Shown here piece after piece: positions 35,321 to 46,773 of a DNA stretch of 64,000 bases. Source of the DNA: Nocardioides aquaticus (lineage in GTDB: Bacteria; Actinomycetota; Actinomycetes; Propionibacteriales; Nocardioidaceae); contig NZ_CP075371.1 in assembly GCF_018459925.1 (NCBI RefSeq), positions 1,984,001 to 2,048,000 on the forward strand, in the 5' to 3' direction. Below the pieces are notes generated by a model. That model worked only from the letters and a program-made list of their open reading frames with translations, was not told where the DNA came from and did not search any database. Numbering within the stretch: position 1 is the stretch's first letter; each line of letters begins with the position of its first letter. Both the position numbers and the translations under genes were made by a program.

Positions 35321-36916
35321 TCAGCGGCGCTCGGGCTGCAGCGTCCTCGACCACAGCGCCCCGCCCTCCACGTCGCGGAGCGTCACCGTGAGCTCCTGCG
35401 TGGCGCCGTCGATGCCGACCTCGCCGAAGAACTGCGACCCCTCGGCGGGGGAGGTGTTGGGCCGCGGCGGCGCGGCGACGAACTCCGCCCGCGGCCCGAA
35501 GGTGGCGTCGAGGGCGCTCGGGCCGAACGCGCCGGCGTTGAGCGGTCCGGAGACGAACTCCCAGAACGGGTCGAAGTCGCTGAACGACGCGCGCTCGGGG
35601 GAGTAGTGGTGCGCAGCGGTGTAGTGGACGTCGGCGGTCAGCCACACGTGGTTGCGGATCCCGAGCCGCTGGAGCCCGCGCAGGACCGTGGCGAGGTCGA
35701 TCTCGCGGCCCAGCGGCGAGCCGCCGTCGCCCTGCGCGATGCCCTCCTGCGCGGTGCCGTCGGGCACGACGAGACCGATCGGGAGGTCGGCCGCGATCAC
35801 CTTCCAGGTGGCGCGGGAGCGCTCGAGCTCGCGCAGGAGCCAGCGGGTCTGCGTACGGCCCAGGACGCCGCCGTCGCGGGTGGTCTCGTCGTTGGCGGTG
35901 TTGGGGTCCTTTGCGCTGCGCATGTCGAGCACGAACAGGTCGAGCATCGGCCCGAGGTGCAGCACGCGGTAGACGCGGCCGTCGGGGTCCGGCGAGATCG
36001 GGGCGACCGGGAGGTAGTCGTGGAAGGCCCGCTTCGCGCGGCGCGCGAGCACGTCGACGCGGCGCTCGGTGTAGCGCTCGTCGGTGAGGAGCTCGCCGGG
36101 GTACCAGTTGTTGGTGACCTCGTGGTCGTCCCACTGCGCGACGATCGGCGTCCGCGCCAGGAACGCGCGCCAGTTGTCGGCCTCGAGGTTGTAGCGGTAC
36201 TGCCCGCGGAACTCCGCCAGCGTCTCCGCGACCTTGGTCTTCTCCGGGGTGACCAGGTTGGTCCAGGTCTCGCCCGAGGGCAGCAGGACCTGCTCCTCGA
36301 GCGGCCCGTCGGCGTAGACGTTGTCGCCGCTGCAGAGGAAGAAGTCGGCGTCGCGGGCGGTCATCGCGTCCGCGATGCGGAACCCGCCGTACGCCGGGTT
36401 GACGCCCCAGCCCTGCCCCGCGATGTCGCCGGACCACAGGAACCGGACGTCGGCCGGGCGGCGCGACGCCGTGCGCAGGTGGCCGGTCCCGGGCCGGCTG
36501 GTCGCCTGGCGCCGGTGCTCGTCGACCGCGGTGACGCGGTAGAAGACGTCGCGCCCGGCGGGCAGGCCCCGCAGCGGCACCTGGCCGGTGAGGTCGGTCC
36601 GCGGGGTGACCAGCGGGCCGCGGACCCAGCGGGAGCGCCGGAAGGACGGGTCGGCCGAGACCTCGGCCCAGAGCCGGGAGGGGCGGTCGGCGCGCGCCCA
36701 CAGCTGGCCCGAGTCGACGCCGACGTCGCCGGCGGAGACGCCGTGCGTCAGCCGGGGACGGTCCCGGCGTACGAGCGCCGGCGCCGCCGCAAGCCCGGTC
36801 CTCGCCGCCGTCGCGGCGGCCGCGGAGGACGCGGCGGAGGAGGGCAGGAGGACGGCGCCGCCGAGCAGCGGCACCGCCCCGAGCAGGGCACGGCGCGAGG
36901 GTCCCGAGGAGGTCAT
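35321..36916 (-). CDS. phoD: PhoD-family alkaline phosphatase, Tat-exported
   Basis: 531 residues. A Tat signal ([18 protein letters not shown]) leads to the PhoD N-terminal domain and the metallophosphatase core: [46 protein letters not shown] and [14 protein letters not shown], which supply metal ligands. PhoD hydrolyses phosphate mono- and diesters, including teichoic acids, outside the cell. It belongs to a different subgroup from the copy at 11042. It is divergent from lepA across a region with the 22-bp repeats. Confidence 0.92.
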   Translation of the reverse strand: MTSSGPSRRALLGAVPLLGGAVLLPSSAASSAAAATAARTGLAAAPALVRRDRPRLTHGVSAGDVGVDSGQLWARADRPSRLWAEVSADPSFRRSRWVRGPLVTPRTDLTGQVPLRGLPAGRDVFYRVTAVDEHRRQATSRPGTGHLRTASRRPADVRFLWSGDIAGQGWGVNPAYGGFRIADAMTARDADFFLCSGDNVYADGPLEEQVLLPSGETWTNLVTPEKTKVAETLAEFRGQYRYNLEADNWRAFLARTPIVAQWDDHEVTNNWYPGELLTDERYTERRVDVLARRAKRAFHDYLPVAPISPDPDGRVYRVLHLGPMLDLFVLDMRSAKDPNTANDETTRDGGVLGRTQTRWLLRELERSRATWKVIAADLPIGLVVPDGTAQEGIAQGDGGSPLGREIDLATVLRGLQRLGIRNHVWLTADVHYTAAHHYSPERASFSDFDPFWEFVSGPLNAGAFGPSALDATFGPRAEFVAAPPRPNTSPAEGSQFFGEVGIDGATQELTVTLRDVEGGALWSRTLQPERR

Positions 36917-37004
36917 GGGACACCTTCCCCACGCCGGCGTGAACGCCCGATGAGCGCAGCGGGCCGCGCGGGTGTCCGTACCGGAGCACGCAGGTGTCCG
37001 GAAG

Positions 37005-37070
37005 CGTCACCTCGACGCGCCGCGAGCGTCATCTCGGCTGTCCGCGAGCGTCACCTCGGCGGGTTCGGTG
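37005..37070. repeat. 22-bp repeat, locus B, three units upstream of lepA
   Basis: Units on the minus strand occupy 37005-37026, 37027-37048 and 37049-37070, each beginning CGTCA(C/T)CTCG on the plus strand. They lie between the divergent phoD and lepA genes, just upstream of the probable lepA promoter, so they could influence both. Confidence 0.85.
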
Positions 37071-37129
37071 AGGGGAGGGGGGCCGTGGGACACTGGTGGG
37101 GACCGCCGCCTCGCTACAGAAATGACGAC

Positions 37130-39013
<1,884 letters not shown>

Positions 39014-39086
39014 CCCACTCCTGCCCGGCCGTGGTCCTCGGCCGGGGACTTCCCGCTCCCGACGACCGGCCGCGAGCCCTGCTGGG

Positions 39087-39392
39087 TCAGCGGGGGAGGC
39101 GGCAGGTGCCGCCGACGCGGCCCCGGCTCAGGGTGGCGCCGAGCCCCATCAGCCAGCACGTCGGGCAGCCGCGCCAGGCCACCACGGCCGGCACGAGCAG
39201 CAGCAGCGCCACCGGCCGGCTGCCGGCCAGGGCGAACGCGGCGACGACGAGGACCAGCCCGAGCACCCCGCGCACCACGTGCTCGGTGACCGAGCCGCTG
39301 GCGAACATCGACGTCACGGGGTCGGCGCCGGGATGCACCTCGGCGTCCACCTCGGCCGCGGTGTCCTGGCGGGTCGGCGCGGCGGTGGTCAT
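39087..39392 (-). CDS. small YgaP-like membrane protein (DUF2892)
   Basis: 101 residues. After a charged 35-residue start come two membrane helices (VVRGVLGLVLVVAAFALAG and PVALLLLVPAVVAW) followed by RGCPTCWLMGL, the Cys-containing motif of DUF2892 inner-membrane domains. These often accompany sulfurtransferases; none is adjacent. It ends 73 bases from the lepA stop, convergent. Confidence 0.75.
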   Translation of the reverse strand: MTTAAPTRQDTAAEVDAEVHPGADPVTSMFASGSVTEHVVRGVLGLVLVVAAFALAGSRPVALLLLVPAVVAWRGCPTCWLMGLGATLSRGRVGGTCRLPR

Positions 39393-39401
39393 GCGGCCAG
39401 G

Positions 39402-40766
39402 CTAGTCGGCCACCGGCTGGTCCGGCAGCGGGCACGGTCGCGCCAGCAGCGCCCCGAGCGCGACGAGGCGGTGGTCGGAGCCGACGGCGCCGGTGAGCAT
39501 GACCCCGACCGGCATCCCGTCGGCCGGTGACGTCCCCGCCGGCACCGACAGGGCGGGCACCCCGGCCAGGTTGGCCACCACCGTCCAGCAGTCGGTGTAC
39601 GGCGCGAGCATGGGGTCGGCGACCGAGGCGTTCGGCGGCCCGGCCGGCGCGAAGAGCGGCGCGGTCGTCGGCAGGGTGGGGGACAGCAGCACGTCGTGGT
39701 CGGTGAGGGCCGCCGCGACCTGGGCACGCAGCCGCTGACGCACCTCGGCCGCCTCGGCCAGCGCGGCCGGGCGCTGCTCGGCCAGGGAGCGGCCGAGCCG
39801 CAGCCGGCGTACCACCTCGGGACCGCAGCGGCCGCTGGCCAGCCACGGGGCGAGCACGCGCGCAGCGGCCGCCGACGTCAGGTCGAGGTACGCCGCGAGC
39901 GCCCGCGGCGCGTCGGGCACGGTGGCCGGCACGACCTCCGCGCCCAGCGCGCGGAGGAGGTCGGCGGACTCGTGCAGGCGCGCCAGGACCCCCGGCTGGT
40001 TGGTCGCGTCGGCCAGCTCGGTGACCAGGCCCACCCGCAGGCCGGCCAGCTCGGCGCCTCCGCGGGGGCCGTCGGTGCCGCGGCCGAGGCCGGGTCGCGG
40101 CGTGCCCCCGGTCATCGTGGTCAGGGCGGCGGCGAGCACGCCGGCGTCGGCCGCGATCGGCCCGACCCGGTCGCAGCTGGGGTCGAAGGGGACCACCCCG
40201 CCGGCCGGTACGAACCCCGGGGAGGGGGCCAGGCCCAGCACCCCGCACTGCGCTGCGGGTTCGCGCACGGAGCCGCCCGTGTCGGTGCCGACCGCGAGGT
40301 CGGCCAGGCCGGACGCGACGGCGGCCGCGCACCCGCCGCTGCTCCCGCCCGGGCTGCGGCGGTGGTCGTAGGGGTTGCGAGTCGCGCCGTGCACCGACGT
40401 CGCCGTCGACGCGCCCATCGCCAGCTCGTCCATGTTGGCTCGTCCGAGCACCACCGCACCGGCGGCGCGCAACCGGGCCACGACCGGGGCGTCGTGCACC
40501 GCAGCCACCCCGTCGTGACCGTGGCTGGCGCACGCGGTGACCTGACCGGCGACGTCGATGTTGTCCTTCACCACGTAGGTCAGCCCGGCCAGCGGTCGCG
40601 GCACGCTCCCGGCGGCGACCTCGGCGTCGAGGGCCCGGGCGTGGCGGAGCGCGCCGAGCTCGTCGACGAGCACCAGGCTGCGCAGGGAGCCGTCGGCGCT
40701 GTCGATGCGGCGGAGTCGGGCCAGGACGGCGTCCTCGACGGACGCCCGCGGGCGTGGCAGGCTCAC
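39402..40766 (-). CDS. amidase signature family protein
   Basis: 454 residues from GTG 40766. The Ser-cisSer-Lys triad is visible: Lys in TYVVKDNIDVAG, the cis-Ser in SPGGSSGGCAAAVASG, and the nucleophile Ser in GTDTGGSVREPAA. The overall layout resembles GatA and bacterial amidases of broad specificity. It is not next to gatB or gatC and is longer on insert loops, so a catabolic amidase such as AtzF or allophanate-hydrolase-like enzyme is more likely than transamidation. It may be cotranscribed with asnB upstream. Confidence 0.85.
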   Translation of the reverse strand: MSLPRPRASVEDAVLARLRRIDSADGSLRSLVLVDELGALRHARALDAEVAAGSVPRPLAGLTYVVKDNIDVAGQVTACASHGHDGVAAVHDAPVVARLRAAGAVVLGRANMDELAMGASTATSVHGATRNPYDHRRSPGGSSGGCAAAVASGLADLAVGTDTGGSVREPAAQCGVLGLAPSPGFVPAGGVVPFDPSCDRVGPIAADAGVLAAALTTMTGGTPRPGLGRGTDGPRGGAELAGLRVGLVTELADATNQPGVLARLHESADLLRALGAEVVPATVPDAPRALAAYLDLTSAAAARVLAPWLASGRCGPEVVRRLRLGRSLAEQRPAALAEAAEVRQRLRAQVAAALTDHDVLLSPTLPTTAPLFAPAGPPNASVADPMLAPYTDCWTVVANLAGVPALSVPAGTSPADGMPVGVMLTGAVGSDHRLVALGALLARPCPLPDQPVAD

Positions 40767-40788
40767 GGTCTCAGCGTGGCAGGGGCGG

Positions 40789-42369
40789 TCAGGCGTGGGC
40801 GAACCGGCCAAGCACCCGGTCGGCGCGGACGCCGTCGAGGTGCGCGGCGAAGATCCGCTGGTAGCCGAGCTCCTCGCGGGTGCGCGCCGGGGGCAGCCCG
40901 GGCAGGGACACCGACTCCCAGTCGTCGTCGGGCACCATCGCCGCGCCCTGGCGCGCCATCACGTCGGTCGTGCCGGACCCGTCGCCGAACTGCTCCTTGC
41001 GGCGCCAGAGGATCTCGTCGGGCAGCCAGCCGGCGAAGGCCTCGCGCAGCAGCGCCTTCTCCTGGGCCTGGGGCTGCCCGTCGTCGCCGAGCAGCTTCCA
41101 CTCGACGGGGACCCGCTGGGCCACCTCGAGCACCTGGCGGGCCAGGAACGGCACCCGTGCCTCCAGCCCGAAAGCCATGCTGACCCGGTCCGCACGCTGC
41201 AGGTTGAGGTGGTGCAGCACCTCGATGCCGTCCACGAGGGCTTCGGCGAGGTCGGCCGCGGAGAGCTCGCGCAGGTGGTGGTAGCCGGCGAACAGCTCGT
41301 CGGCACCCTCCCCCGTGAGCACCACCTTGACGTGCTGCGCGGCGAGCTCGGAGAGCAGGTAGTTGGGGACGGCGGAGCGGATCAGGGACGGTTCGTAGCT
41401 CTCGGTCGAGCGCACCACGTCGGGCAGCACCGCGACCACCTCGTCGTCGGTGTAGACGCGTTCGTGGTGCTCGAGACCGAGGTGCTCGGCGACGACCCGG
41501 GCCGCCGCCAGGTCGGCGCTGCCGTGCGTGCCGGCTGCGAACGAGCGCACCACCGCACCGGGCTCGGCCTCGTGGGCCATCACCGCCGCCACGATGCTGG
41601 AGTCGAGCCCACCGGAGAGGAAGACCCCGAGCGGGACGTCGGCCATCATCCGCTCGCGGACACCCTCCACCACGGCCCCGCGCACCGCGGCCAGCGCCTC
41701 GTCACGGTCGGTGAAGGGGGCGCCGACGCCGGCACCGCCGCCCAGCGGGTCGTGACGCAGGTCCACGACGCGGCGCAGGCCGCCCTCGGGGGTCCAGACG
41801 TGCCCGGGCGGGAACTCCTCGACGTACGGCCGCAGGTGGGTGGCGAAGGCGGCCAGCTCGGAGGCCACGACGACGCGGTCGTCCACCTCGGCCCAGTACA
41901 GCGGCTTCACGCCGAGGGGGTCGCGGCCCAGGACCACGCCGCCGTCGGGGTGGGCGACGCAGAAGGCGTACATGCCGAACAACCGGTACGCCGCGTCCGC
42001 CCCGGCCTCCGCGACCAGGTGCAGCACCACCTCGGAGTCCGAGCGGGTACGGAACGGCCCCTCGAGCTCCGCGCGCAGCACGTCGTGGTTGTAGACCTCG
42101 CCGTTGGCGACGACCCACCAGCCGTCGCGGTGGTCACGCGGACCGTGCTCGTCGGGCCCGATCCCGCCGGTCATCGGCTGGGCGCCGCCGGCCAGGTCGA
42201 CGATGGCGAGCCGGGTGTGACCCAGCCAGGTGGGGCCGACCTGCTCCGATCCGGTGCCGTCGGGACCGCGGTGCGCCAGCGGACCGATCATCGCCTCACC
42301 CAGGCGGCGGCCCTCCCGCAGCCGCTCCGGGCTCGGTCGGCGGTCGTGGACGGCGGCGATTCCGCACAT
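40789..42369 (-). CDS. asnB: asparagine synthetase (glutamine-hydrolysing)
   Basis: 526 residues. The N-terminal nucleophile Cys2 in MCGIAAVHD, AHRGPDGTG and NGEVYNHDVLR form the glutaminase domain. The synthetase domain has the pyrophosphate loop VFLSGGLDSSIVAAV and KVVLTGEGADELFAGYHHL. It makes Asn from Asp, ATP and glutamine in the cytoplasm. It starts divergently from an APH(6)-like gene, 73 bases apart. Confidence 0.93.
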   Translation of the reverse strand: MCGIAAVHDRRPSPERLREGRRLGEAMIGPLAHRGPDGTGSEQVGPTWLGHTRLAIVDLAGGAQPMTGGIGPDEHGPRDHRDGWWVVANGEVYNHDVLRAELEGPFRTRSDSEVVLHLVAEAGADAAYRLFGMYAFCVAHPDGGVVLGRDPLGVKPLYWAEVDDRVVVASELAAFATHLRPYVEEFPPGHVWTPEGGLRRVVDLRHDPLGGGAGVGAPFTDRDEALAAVRGAVVEGVRERMMADVPLGVFLSGGLDSSIVAAVMAHEAEPGAVVRSFAAGTHGSADLAAARVVAEHLGLEHHERVYTDDEVVAVLPDVVRSTESYEPSLIRSAVPNYLLSELAAQHVKVVLTGEGADELFAGYHHLRELSAADLAEALVDGIEVLHHLNLQRADRVSMAFGLEARVPFLARQVLEVAQRVPVEWKLLGDDGQPQAQEKALLREAFAGWLPDEILWRRKEQFGDGSGTTDVMARQGAAMVPDDDWESVSLPGLPPARTREELGYQRIFAAHLDGVRADRVLGRFAHA

Positions 42370-42442
42370 GCGGGGGGCTCCTGGGTCGGCGGGGTGGTGC
42401 GTCCATCGTGGTCCACCCACGTTACGGCTAGCGTCACGCGGC

Positions 42443-43372
42443 GTGACCGTCTCCCCGAACGACCTGCCCCCGGGGGTACGCGCGATGGCCGCCCGCGGAC
42501 CCGACTGGGCCGCGTGGGTCGACCTCCTGCCCCGCCGCCGCGCCGAGGTGCTCGAGGAGTGGCGGCTGGTCCCCGACGGCGCCGCCGCCCACGGGTACTG
42601 CTCGCTGGTGCTGCCGGTGCGTGACGCCGACGGCCGGCCCGGAGCGCTGAAGCTCGCCTTCGACGGCGACCAGGAGTCCGCCCACGAGCACCTCGCCCTG
42701 CGGCAGTGGGACGGCGACGGCGCCGTACGCCTGCTGCGCGCCGACCCGCGCCGCCGGGCGCTGCTGCTCGAGCGGCTCTCGACGCAGGACCTCGCCGACG
42801 AGTGGGACCTCGCCGCCTGCGAGACGGTCGCGGCGTTGTACGCCCGGCTGCACCGGCCCGCGCTGCCGCAGCTGGCCTCGCTCACCTCGTACGTCGGCCG
42901 CTGGACCGAGGCGCTGGCCGCCCTCCCGCGCGACGCGCCGCTGCCGCACCGCCTGGTCGAGCAGGCCGTCTCGCTGGGGCGGTCCTTCGTCGACGACCCC
43001 GCCAGCACCGGGGTGACCGTCCACGGCGACCTGCACTACGGCAACGTGCTGGCCGCACCCGACCGCGAGGGCGACGACTGGCTGGCCATCGACCCCAAGC
43101 CGGTCGACGGCGACCCGCACTACGAGGTGGCGCCGCTGCTGTGGAACCGGTTCGAGGAGCTGGCCGGGGACGTCCGCGGCGGGGTGCGGCGCCGCTTCCA
43201 CGCGACCATCGACGCCGCCGGTCTCGACGAGGACCGGGCGCGGGACTGGGTGGTGGTGCGGATGGTGCTGAACGCGGCGTGGGAGCTCGACGACGCCCGC
43301 ACCGACGCCCGCGCCCCGGACGCCGACCTGCTCACGCGGTGCGTGAGCGTGGCCAAGGCGGTCCAGGAGTGA
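42443..43372 (+). CDS. APH(6)/hydroxyurea phosphotransferase-like kinase
   Basis: 309 residues from GTG 42443. The catalytic loop is GVTVHGDLHYGNVLAA (intact H-x-D-x4-N) and the metal site is AIDPKPVDGDPHYEVAPLLWNR, a pattern particular to the streptomycin 6-phosphotransferase family. A TAGCGT hexamer (42429-42434) puts transcription start two bases before the GTG. Family members inactivate streptomycin or have metabolic roles; resistance cannot be claimed from sequence. Confidence 0.85.
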   Translation: MTVSPNDLPPGVRAMAARGPDWAAWVDLLPRRRAEVLEEWRLVPDGAAAHGYCSLVLPVRDADGRPGALKLAFDGDQESAHEHLALRQWDGDGAVRLLRADPRRRALLLERLSTQDLADEWDLAACETVAALYARLHRPALPQLASLTSYVGRWTEALAALPRDAPLPHRLVEQAVSLGRSFVDDPASTGVTVHGDLHYGNVLAAPDREGDDWLAIDPKPVDGDPHYEVAPLLWNRFEELAGDVRGGVRRRFHATIDAAGLDEDRARDWVVVRMVLNAAWELDDARTDARAPDADLLTRCVSVAKAVQE

Positions 43373-43378
43373 GGCGGG

Positions 43379-43684
43379 TCAGCCGTCGAGGATCGCGCGC
43401 AGCGCCGCACGGTGGGCGTCGTAGGCACGTCGCCCGTCCCGGGTGAGCCGGTAGCTCGTCGACGAGCCGCGGCCGCGGCCGCTCTTGCGGACCGCGACGT
43501 ACCCGGCCTGCTCGAGCGCCGTCATCTGCTTGGAGAGGTCGGAGTCGCTGATCGCGAGGTGGTCGCGCAGGAAGGCGAAGGTGGTCGTCTCGGAGCTGCT
43601 CAGCAGCGCCATCGCGGTCAACCGCTTCGGGGCGTGGATCACCGGGTCGAGACCCGCGGCCCCGAGCCCGACCGGCTCGCTCAT
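43379..43684 (-). CDS. winged-helix transcription regulator (MarR/ArsR-like)
   Basis: 101 residues from ATG 43684. A single winged-helix domain: LTAMALLSSSETTTFAFLRD, ISDSDLSKQMTALEQAGYVA and the wing VRKSGRGRGSSTSYRLTRDG. This is the small 'winged helix DNA-binding' type that usually represses its own operon. Its ATG overlaps the stop of the membrane protein gene upstream, so the two are coupled, and a dyad precedes the operon. Confidence 0.85.
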   Translation of the reverse strand: MSEPVGLGAAGLDPVIHAPKRLTAMALLSSSETTTFAFLRDHLAISDSDLSKQMTALEQAGYVAVRKSGRGRGSSTSYRLTRDGRRAYDAHRAALRAILDG

Positions 43685-44133
43685 GCGAGGGCCAGGCGCG
43701 CGCGCACCCGTGCCACCGCGCGCTCGTAGGCCCGCTCGTAGAGCCACAGGCCGGCGGTGACCCCGACCAGCACCACGACGCAGACGGTGACCGGCCCGGC
43801 GAGCCACCCGGCGAGCCCGACGGCGACGGCGAGGACCGCGAGCCCACCGAGGAACTGCCAGTAGGCCCGGTCGACCTCCGGCGGCTTGCTGCCGGTCATC
43901 CGCGGCCACGCCCCCTGGCGCCGCACCATCCACCCGATGAAGGCGAGCTCGAGGGCGACCAGGGCCAGCAGGGCCACGCCGCTGAGGTCGAGCAGCAGGA
44001 CGGCGGCCAGCGACGCCGCCCAGGCGCCGACCACGGGCGGGTACCACCAGGGGCTGGGGAGGAGGTCGACGTACGGGGCCGCCTCCGCCCGCTCGACCTC
44101 GCGCAGCTGGTCGGCGACCTCGTTGCTTCCCAT
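43681..44133 (-). CDS. membrane protein paired with the winged-helix regulator
   Basis: 150 residues from ATG 44133. Four hydrophobic segments: [56 protein letters not shown] and [19 protein letters not shown]. The cytosolic end is basic. Such proteins commonly accompany this regulator type; function unknown. Overlap with the regulator implies one message. Confidence 0.8.
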   Translation of the reverse strand: MGSNEVADQLREVERAEAAPYVDLLPSPWWYPPVVGAWAASLAAVLLLDLSGVALLALVALELAFIGWMVRRQGAWPRMTGSKPPEVDRAYWQFLGGLAVLAVAVGLAGWLAGPVTVCVVVLVGVTAGLWLYERAYERAVARVRARLALA

Positions 44134-44136
44134 GCT

Positions 44137-44159
44137 GGAAAGCGTACTGACCACTTTCC
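44137..44159. promoter_or_regulatory. possible operator upstream of the regulator operon
   Basis: GGAAAG and CTTTCC arms separated by 11 bases, just upstream of the membrane protein start. The 23-bp spacing suits a dimeric winged-helix protein, so autoregulation is plausible. Confidence 0.45.
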
Positions 44160-44196
44160 GTCGCGGCAAGTGGTGGACCAGGGCCGGCCGGACGCG

Positions 44197-44988
44197 TCAG
44201 CGGTGGGCCGCGCGGTCGGCCTCCAGCGCCGCCCCGACGATGCCGGCCTTGTTGCGCAGCGTGGCCGGCACGATCTCGGTGCTGATCTCGAGCAGCGGCA
44301 GGAACTCGTCGGCCTTCTTGCTGACGCCCCCGCCGACCACGAACAGGTCGGGGGAGAAGAGTCGCTCCAGGTGCCGGTAGAACCGGGTGAGCCGCTCGGC
44401 CCAGGCCGCCATCGTCAGCTCCTCGCGCTCCCGGGCGGAGTTGGCCGCGCGGTGCTCGGCGACGTGCCCGTCGAGCTCGAGGTGTCCCAGCTCGGAGTTC
44501 GGCACCAGCTGTCCGTCGTGGACCAGTGCGGAGCCGATCCCGGTGCCGAGCGTGGTGACCAGGACCAGGCCGCTGCGGCCGCGGGCCGCGCCGTAGGTCG
44601 CCTCGGCGAGGCCCGCGGCGTCCGCGTCGTTGACGACGTGCACCGCGCGTCCCAGGGTGCGGGTGAAGAGCGCGTCCGCGTCGGTGCCGACCCAGGCCGC
44701 GTCGATGTTGGCCGCGGAGCCGACGACGCCGTGGCGCACGATGCCCGGCATGGTCACCCCGACCGGGGCGTCGGAGACGGGGAACGTCGAGACCACCCGG
44801 GCCAGGGCGTCGGCCACGGCCTGCGGCGTCGCCGGCTGGGGGGTCCGCTCGCGCACCCGCTCGGCGGCGAAGTCGCCCGCCCCAAGGTCGACGGGCGCGG
44901 CCTTCATCCCGGTCCCGCCGATGTCGACCCCGAGCGGGAGGCGGGCCAGGTGCCCCGGGTCGGGGTGCGTCGTGTCGCTGCTGGTCAT
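44197..44988 (-). CDS. ppgK: polyphosphate glucokinase
   Basis: 263 residues of the ROK family. [20 protein letters not shown] near the N-terminus and [20 protein letters not shown] followed by ELGHLELDG match actinobacterial PpgK, which phosphorylates glucose with polyphosphate or ATP. It lies 19 bases after egtD on the same strand and so may ride on the ergothioneine operon. Confidence 0.92.
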   Translation of the reverse strand: MTSSDTTHPDPGHLARLPLGVDIGGTGMKAAPVDLGAGDFAAERVRERTPQPATPQAVADALARVVSTFPVSDAPVGVTMPGIVRHGVVGSAANIDAAWVGTDADALFTRTLGRAVHVVNDADAAGLAEATYGAARGRSGLVLVTTLGTGIGSALVHDGQLVPNSELGHLELDGHVAEHRAANSAREREELTMAAWAERLTRFYRHLERLFSPDLFVVGGGVSKKADEFLPLLEISTEIVPATLRNKAGIVGAALEADRAAHR

Positions 44989-45007
44989 GGGGAGCAACCC
45001 TGTCAGA

Positions 45008-45970
45008 TCAGGCGGTGCCCAGGGAGAGGGCGTAGTCGCCGGCCTCGTCGGTCCAGAACGCGGTCGGGCGCAGCCCGGCGGCCTCGAGCTCCGCCTCGAC
45101 CCGGCTCTGGCGGAACTTGGCCGAGATCTCGGTCCGCACCTCCTCGCCCTCGGCGAAGTCGACCTCCAGGTCCAACGCGTCCAGACGCACCCGCTGGGCA
45201 CGCCGCGACCGCAGCCGCATCTCGATCCACTCGTCCTCGGCGTTCCAGACCGACAGGTGCTGGAAGCCGTCGACGTCGAAGTCGGCGCCCAGGGAGGCGT
45301 TCATCACCCGCAGCACGTTGAGGTCGAAGTCCGCGGTGACGCCGGCGGCGTCGTCGTAGGCCGCGACCAGCCGGGCGGGGTCCTTGACCAGGTCGGTGCC
45401 CAGCAGCAGGGCGTCACCGGGCGTCATCGTGGCGGCCACGGCGGCGAGGAAGGCGGCGCGCTGGTCGGGCTCGAAGTTGCCGACCGTCCCGCCGAGGAAG
45501 GCCACCAGCCGGGGCCCCTCGGTGGGCAGCAGGTGCAGGTGCCGCTCGAAGTCGGCCACGACGCCGTGGACCTCGACCCCGGGGTACGCCTCGACCAGCC
45601 CGGGCATCGCCCACTCGACGGCGTCCGCGCTCACGTCGACCGGCACGTACCGCTCCAGCGACCCGACGTCGCGCAGCGCGCCGAGCAGCAGGTGGGTCTT
45701 CTCCGAGGATCCCGAGCCCAGCTCGACGAGCGTGCGGGCCTTGGTCAGGTCGGCGATCTCGGCGGCGCGGGTCTCGAGGATCTCGCGCTCGGCCCGGGTC
45801 GGGTAGTACTCGGGGAGCCGGGTGATCTCCTCGAACAGCTCGCTGCCGCGGCCGTCGTAGAAGTACTTCGGCGCCAGGACCTTGGGCGAGGCGGTCAGCC
45901 CGCGGCGTACGTCCTCGCGCATGGTCGCGGCGAGGTCCTCGGGCGTCAGGTGTCGGTCGATGGTGGGCAC
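45008..45970 (-). CDS. egtD: histidine N-alpha-methyltransferase EgtD
   Basis: 320 residues from GTG 45970, with an AGGAG site. LVELGSGSSEKTHLLLGAL is the SAM-binding motif, followed by VPVDVSADAVEWA and LGGTVGNFEPDQRAAFL. PKYFYDGRGSELFEEITRLP is the EgtD-specific N-terminal motif. The enzyme trimethylates histidine to hercynine, the first step of ergothioneine synthesis. It is the fourth gene of the egtABCD run. Confidence 0.96.
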   Translation of the reverse strand: MPTIDRHLTPEDLAATMREDVRRGLTASPKVLAPKYFYDGRGSELFEEITRLPEYYPTRAEREILETRAAEIADLTKARTLVELGSGSSEKTHLLLGALRDVGSLERYVPVDVSADAVEWAMPGLVEAYPGVEVHGVVADFERHLHLLPTEGPRLVAFLGGTVGNFEPDQRAAFLAAVAATMTPGDALLLGTDLVKDPARLVAAYDDAAGVTADFDLNVLRVMNASLGADFDVDGFQHLSVWNAEDEWIEMRLRSRRAQRVRLDALDLEVDFAEGEEVRTEISAKFRQSRVEAELEAAGLRPTAFWTDEAGDYALSLGTA

Positions 45971-46028
45971 GGCCACTCCTTCGTGGGGTGCAGCGGGGCG
46001 CTGCGCGGGTGGGGCGGGGCAGGCAGGG

Positions 46029-46757
46029 TCAGAGGGGGTGCAGGTGCAGGCCGTCGTCGTCCACGAGCAGGACGTGGTCGTCGGGGACCTCGGTCCAGCG
46101 GTGGTCGTCGTCGTGCGGCTCGGAGGCGACCAGGACGCCGGCCCCGGTGGCCAGTGTCCACATCGGCTCGCCACGGACCACGCCGGCGATGCTCGCACCG
46201 TCGCCGGCCAGCGTCGTCAGCCGCCCGCCGCCGTGGGCGAGCAGGTCGTGGGTGGCCGCGGCCAGCCCCTCGGCCAACGGCGTCCCGTCGAGCCACCGCG
46301 CCAGGGCCAGCCCCACCAGCAGCGCGGAGTCGACGCCGGTGCGGGTGTCGGGCACGTCGGCGGCCCGGGGGCCCAGGCCCGCGCGGGCCGCCGCCCAGTC
46401 GCCGAGGCGCCCGTTGTGGCTGACCAGCCACCGCCCGTGCGTGAACGGTGCGGCCGCCCCCTCGTCGGGGGCCGTGCCGGGCGTCGCGGAGCGGACGGCC
46501 GCCACGACCGACGCGGCGGAGACGGTGGGTGCCAGGGAGGCGAAGGAGGCGTCGGTCCAGATCGGCTGCGCGCGGCGGTAGCGCACCGGCTCCGGACGGT
46601 CCGGCACCCACCAGCCCACCCCGAACCCGTCGACGTTGACGGTGCCGTGCCGCTGGCGCCGCGGCGCCCACGACTGGGTCTCCAGCGAGTGCGGGGGCGC
46701 GAGGACGAGGTCGTGCAGGGAGCGCGGCTCGCCACGCCAGGCCAGGTGACGACACAT
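46029..46757 (-). CDS. egtC: gamma-glutamyl hercynylcysteine sulfoxide hydrolase EgtC
   Basis: 242 residues. An N-terminal-nucleophile amidohydrolase with Cys2 (MCRHLAWRG), GFGVGWWVPD and FTHGRWLVSHNGRLGDW as class-II glutamine-amidotransferase-like motifs. It removes the glutamyl group from the EgtB product. It starts 16 bases after egtB ends. Confidence 0.95.
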   Translation of the reverse strand: MCRHLAWRGEPRSLHDLVLAPPHSLETQSWAPRRQRHGTVNVDGFGVGWWVPDRPEPVRYRRAQPIWTDASFASLAPTVSAASVVAAVRSATPGTAPDEGAAAPFTHGRWLVSHNGRLGDWAAARAGLGPRAADVPDTRTGVDSALLVGLALARWLDGTPLAEGLAAATHDLLAHGGGRLTTLAGDGASIAGVVRGEPMWTLATGAGVLVASEPHDDDHRWTEVPDDHVLLVDDDGLHLHPL

Positions 46758-46773
46758 GGGCTGTCCGTCGTCC

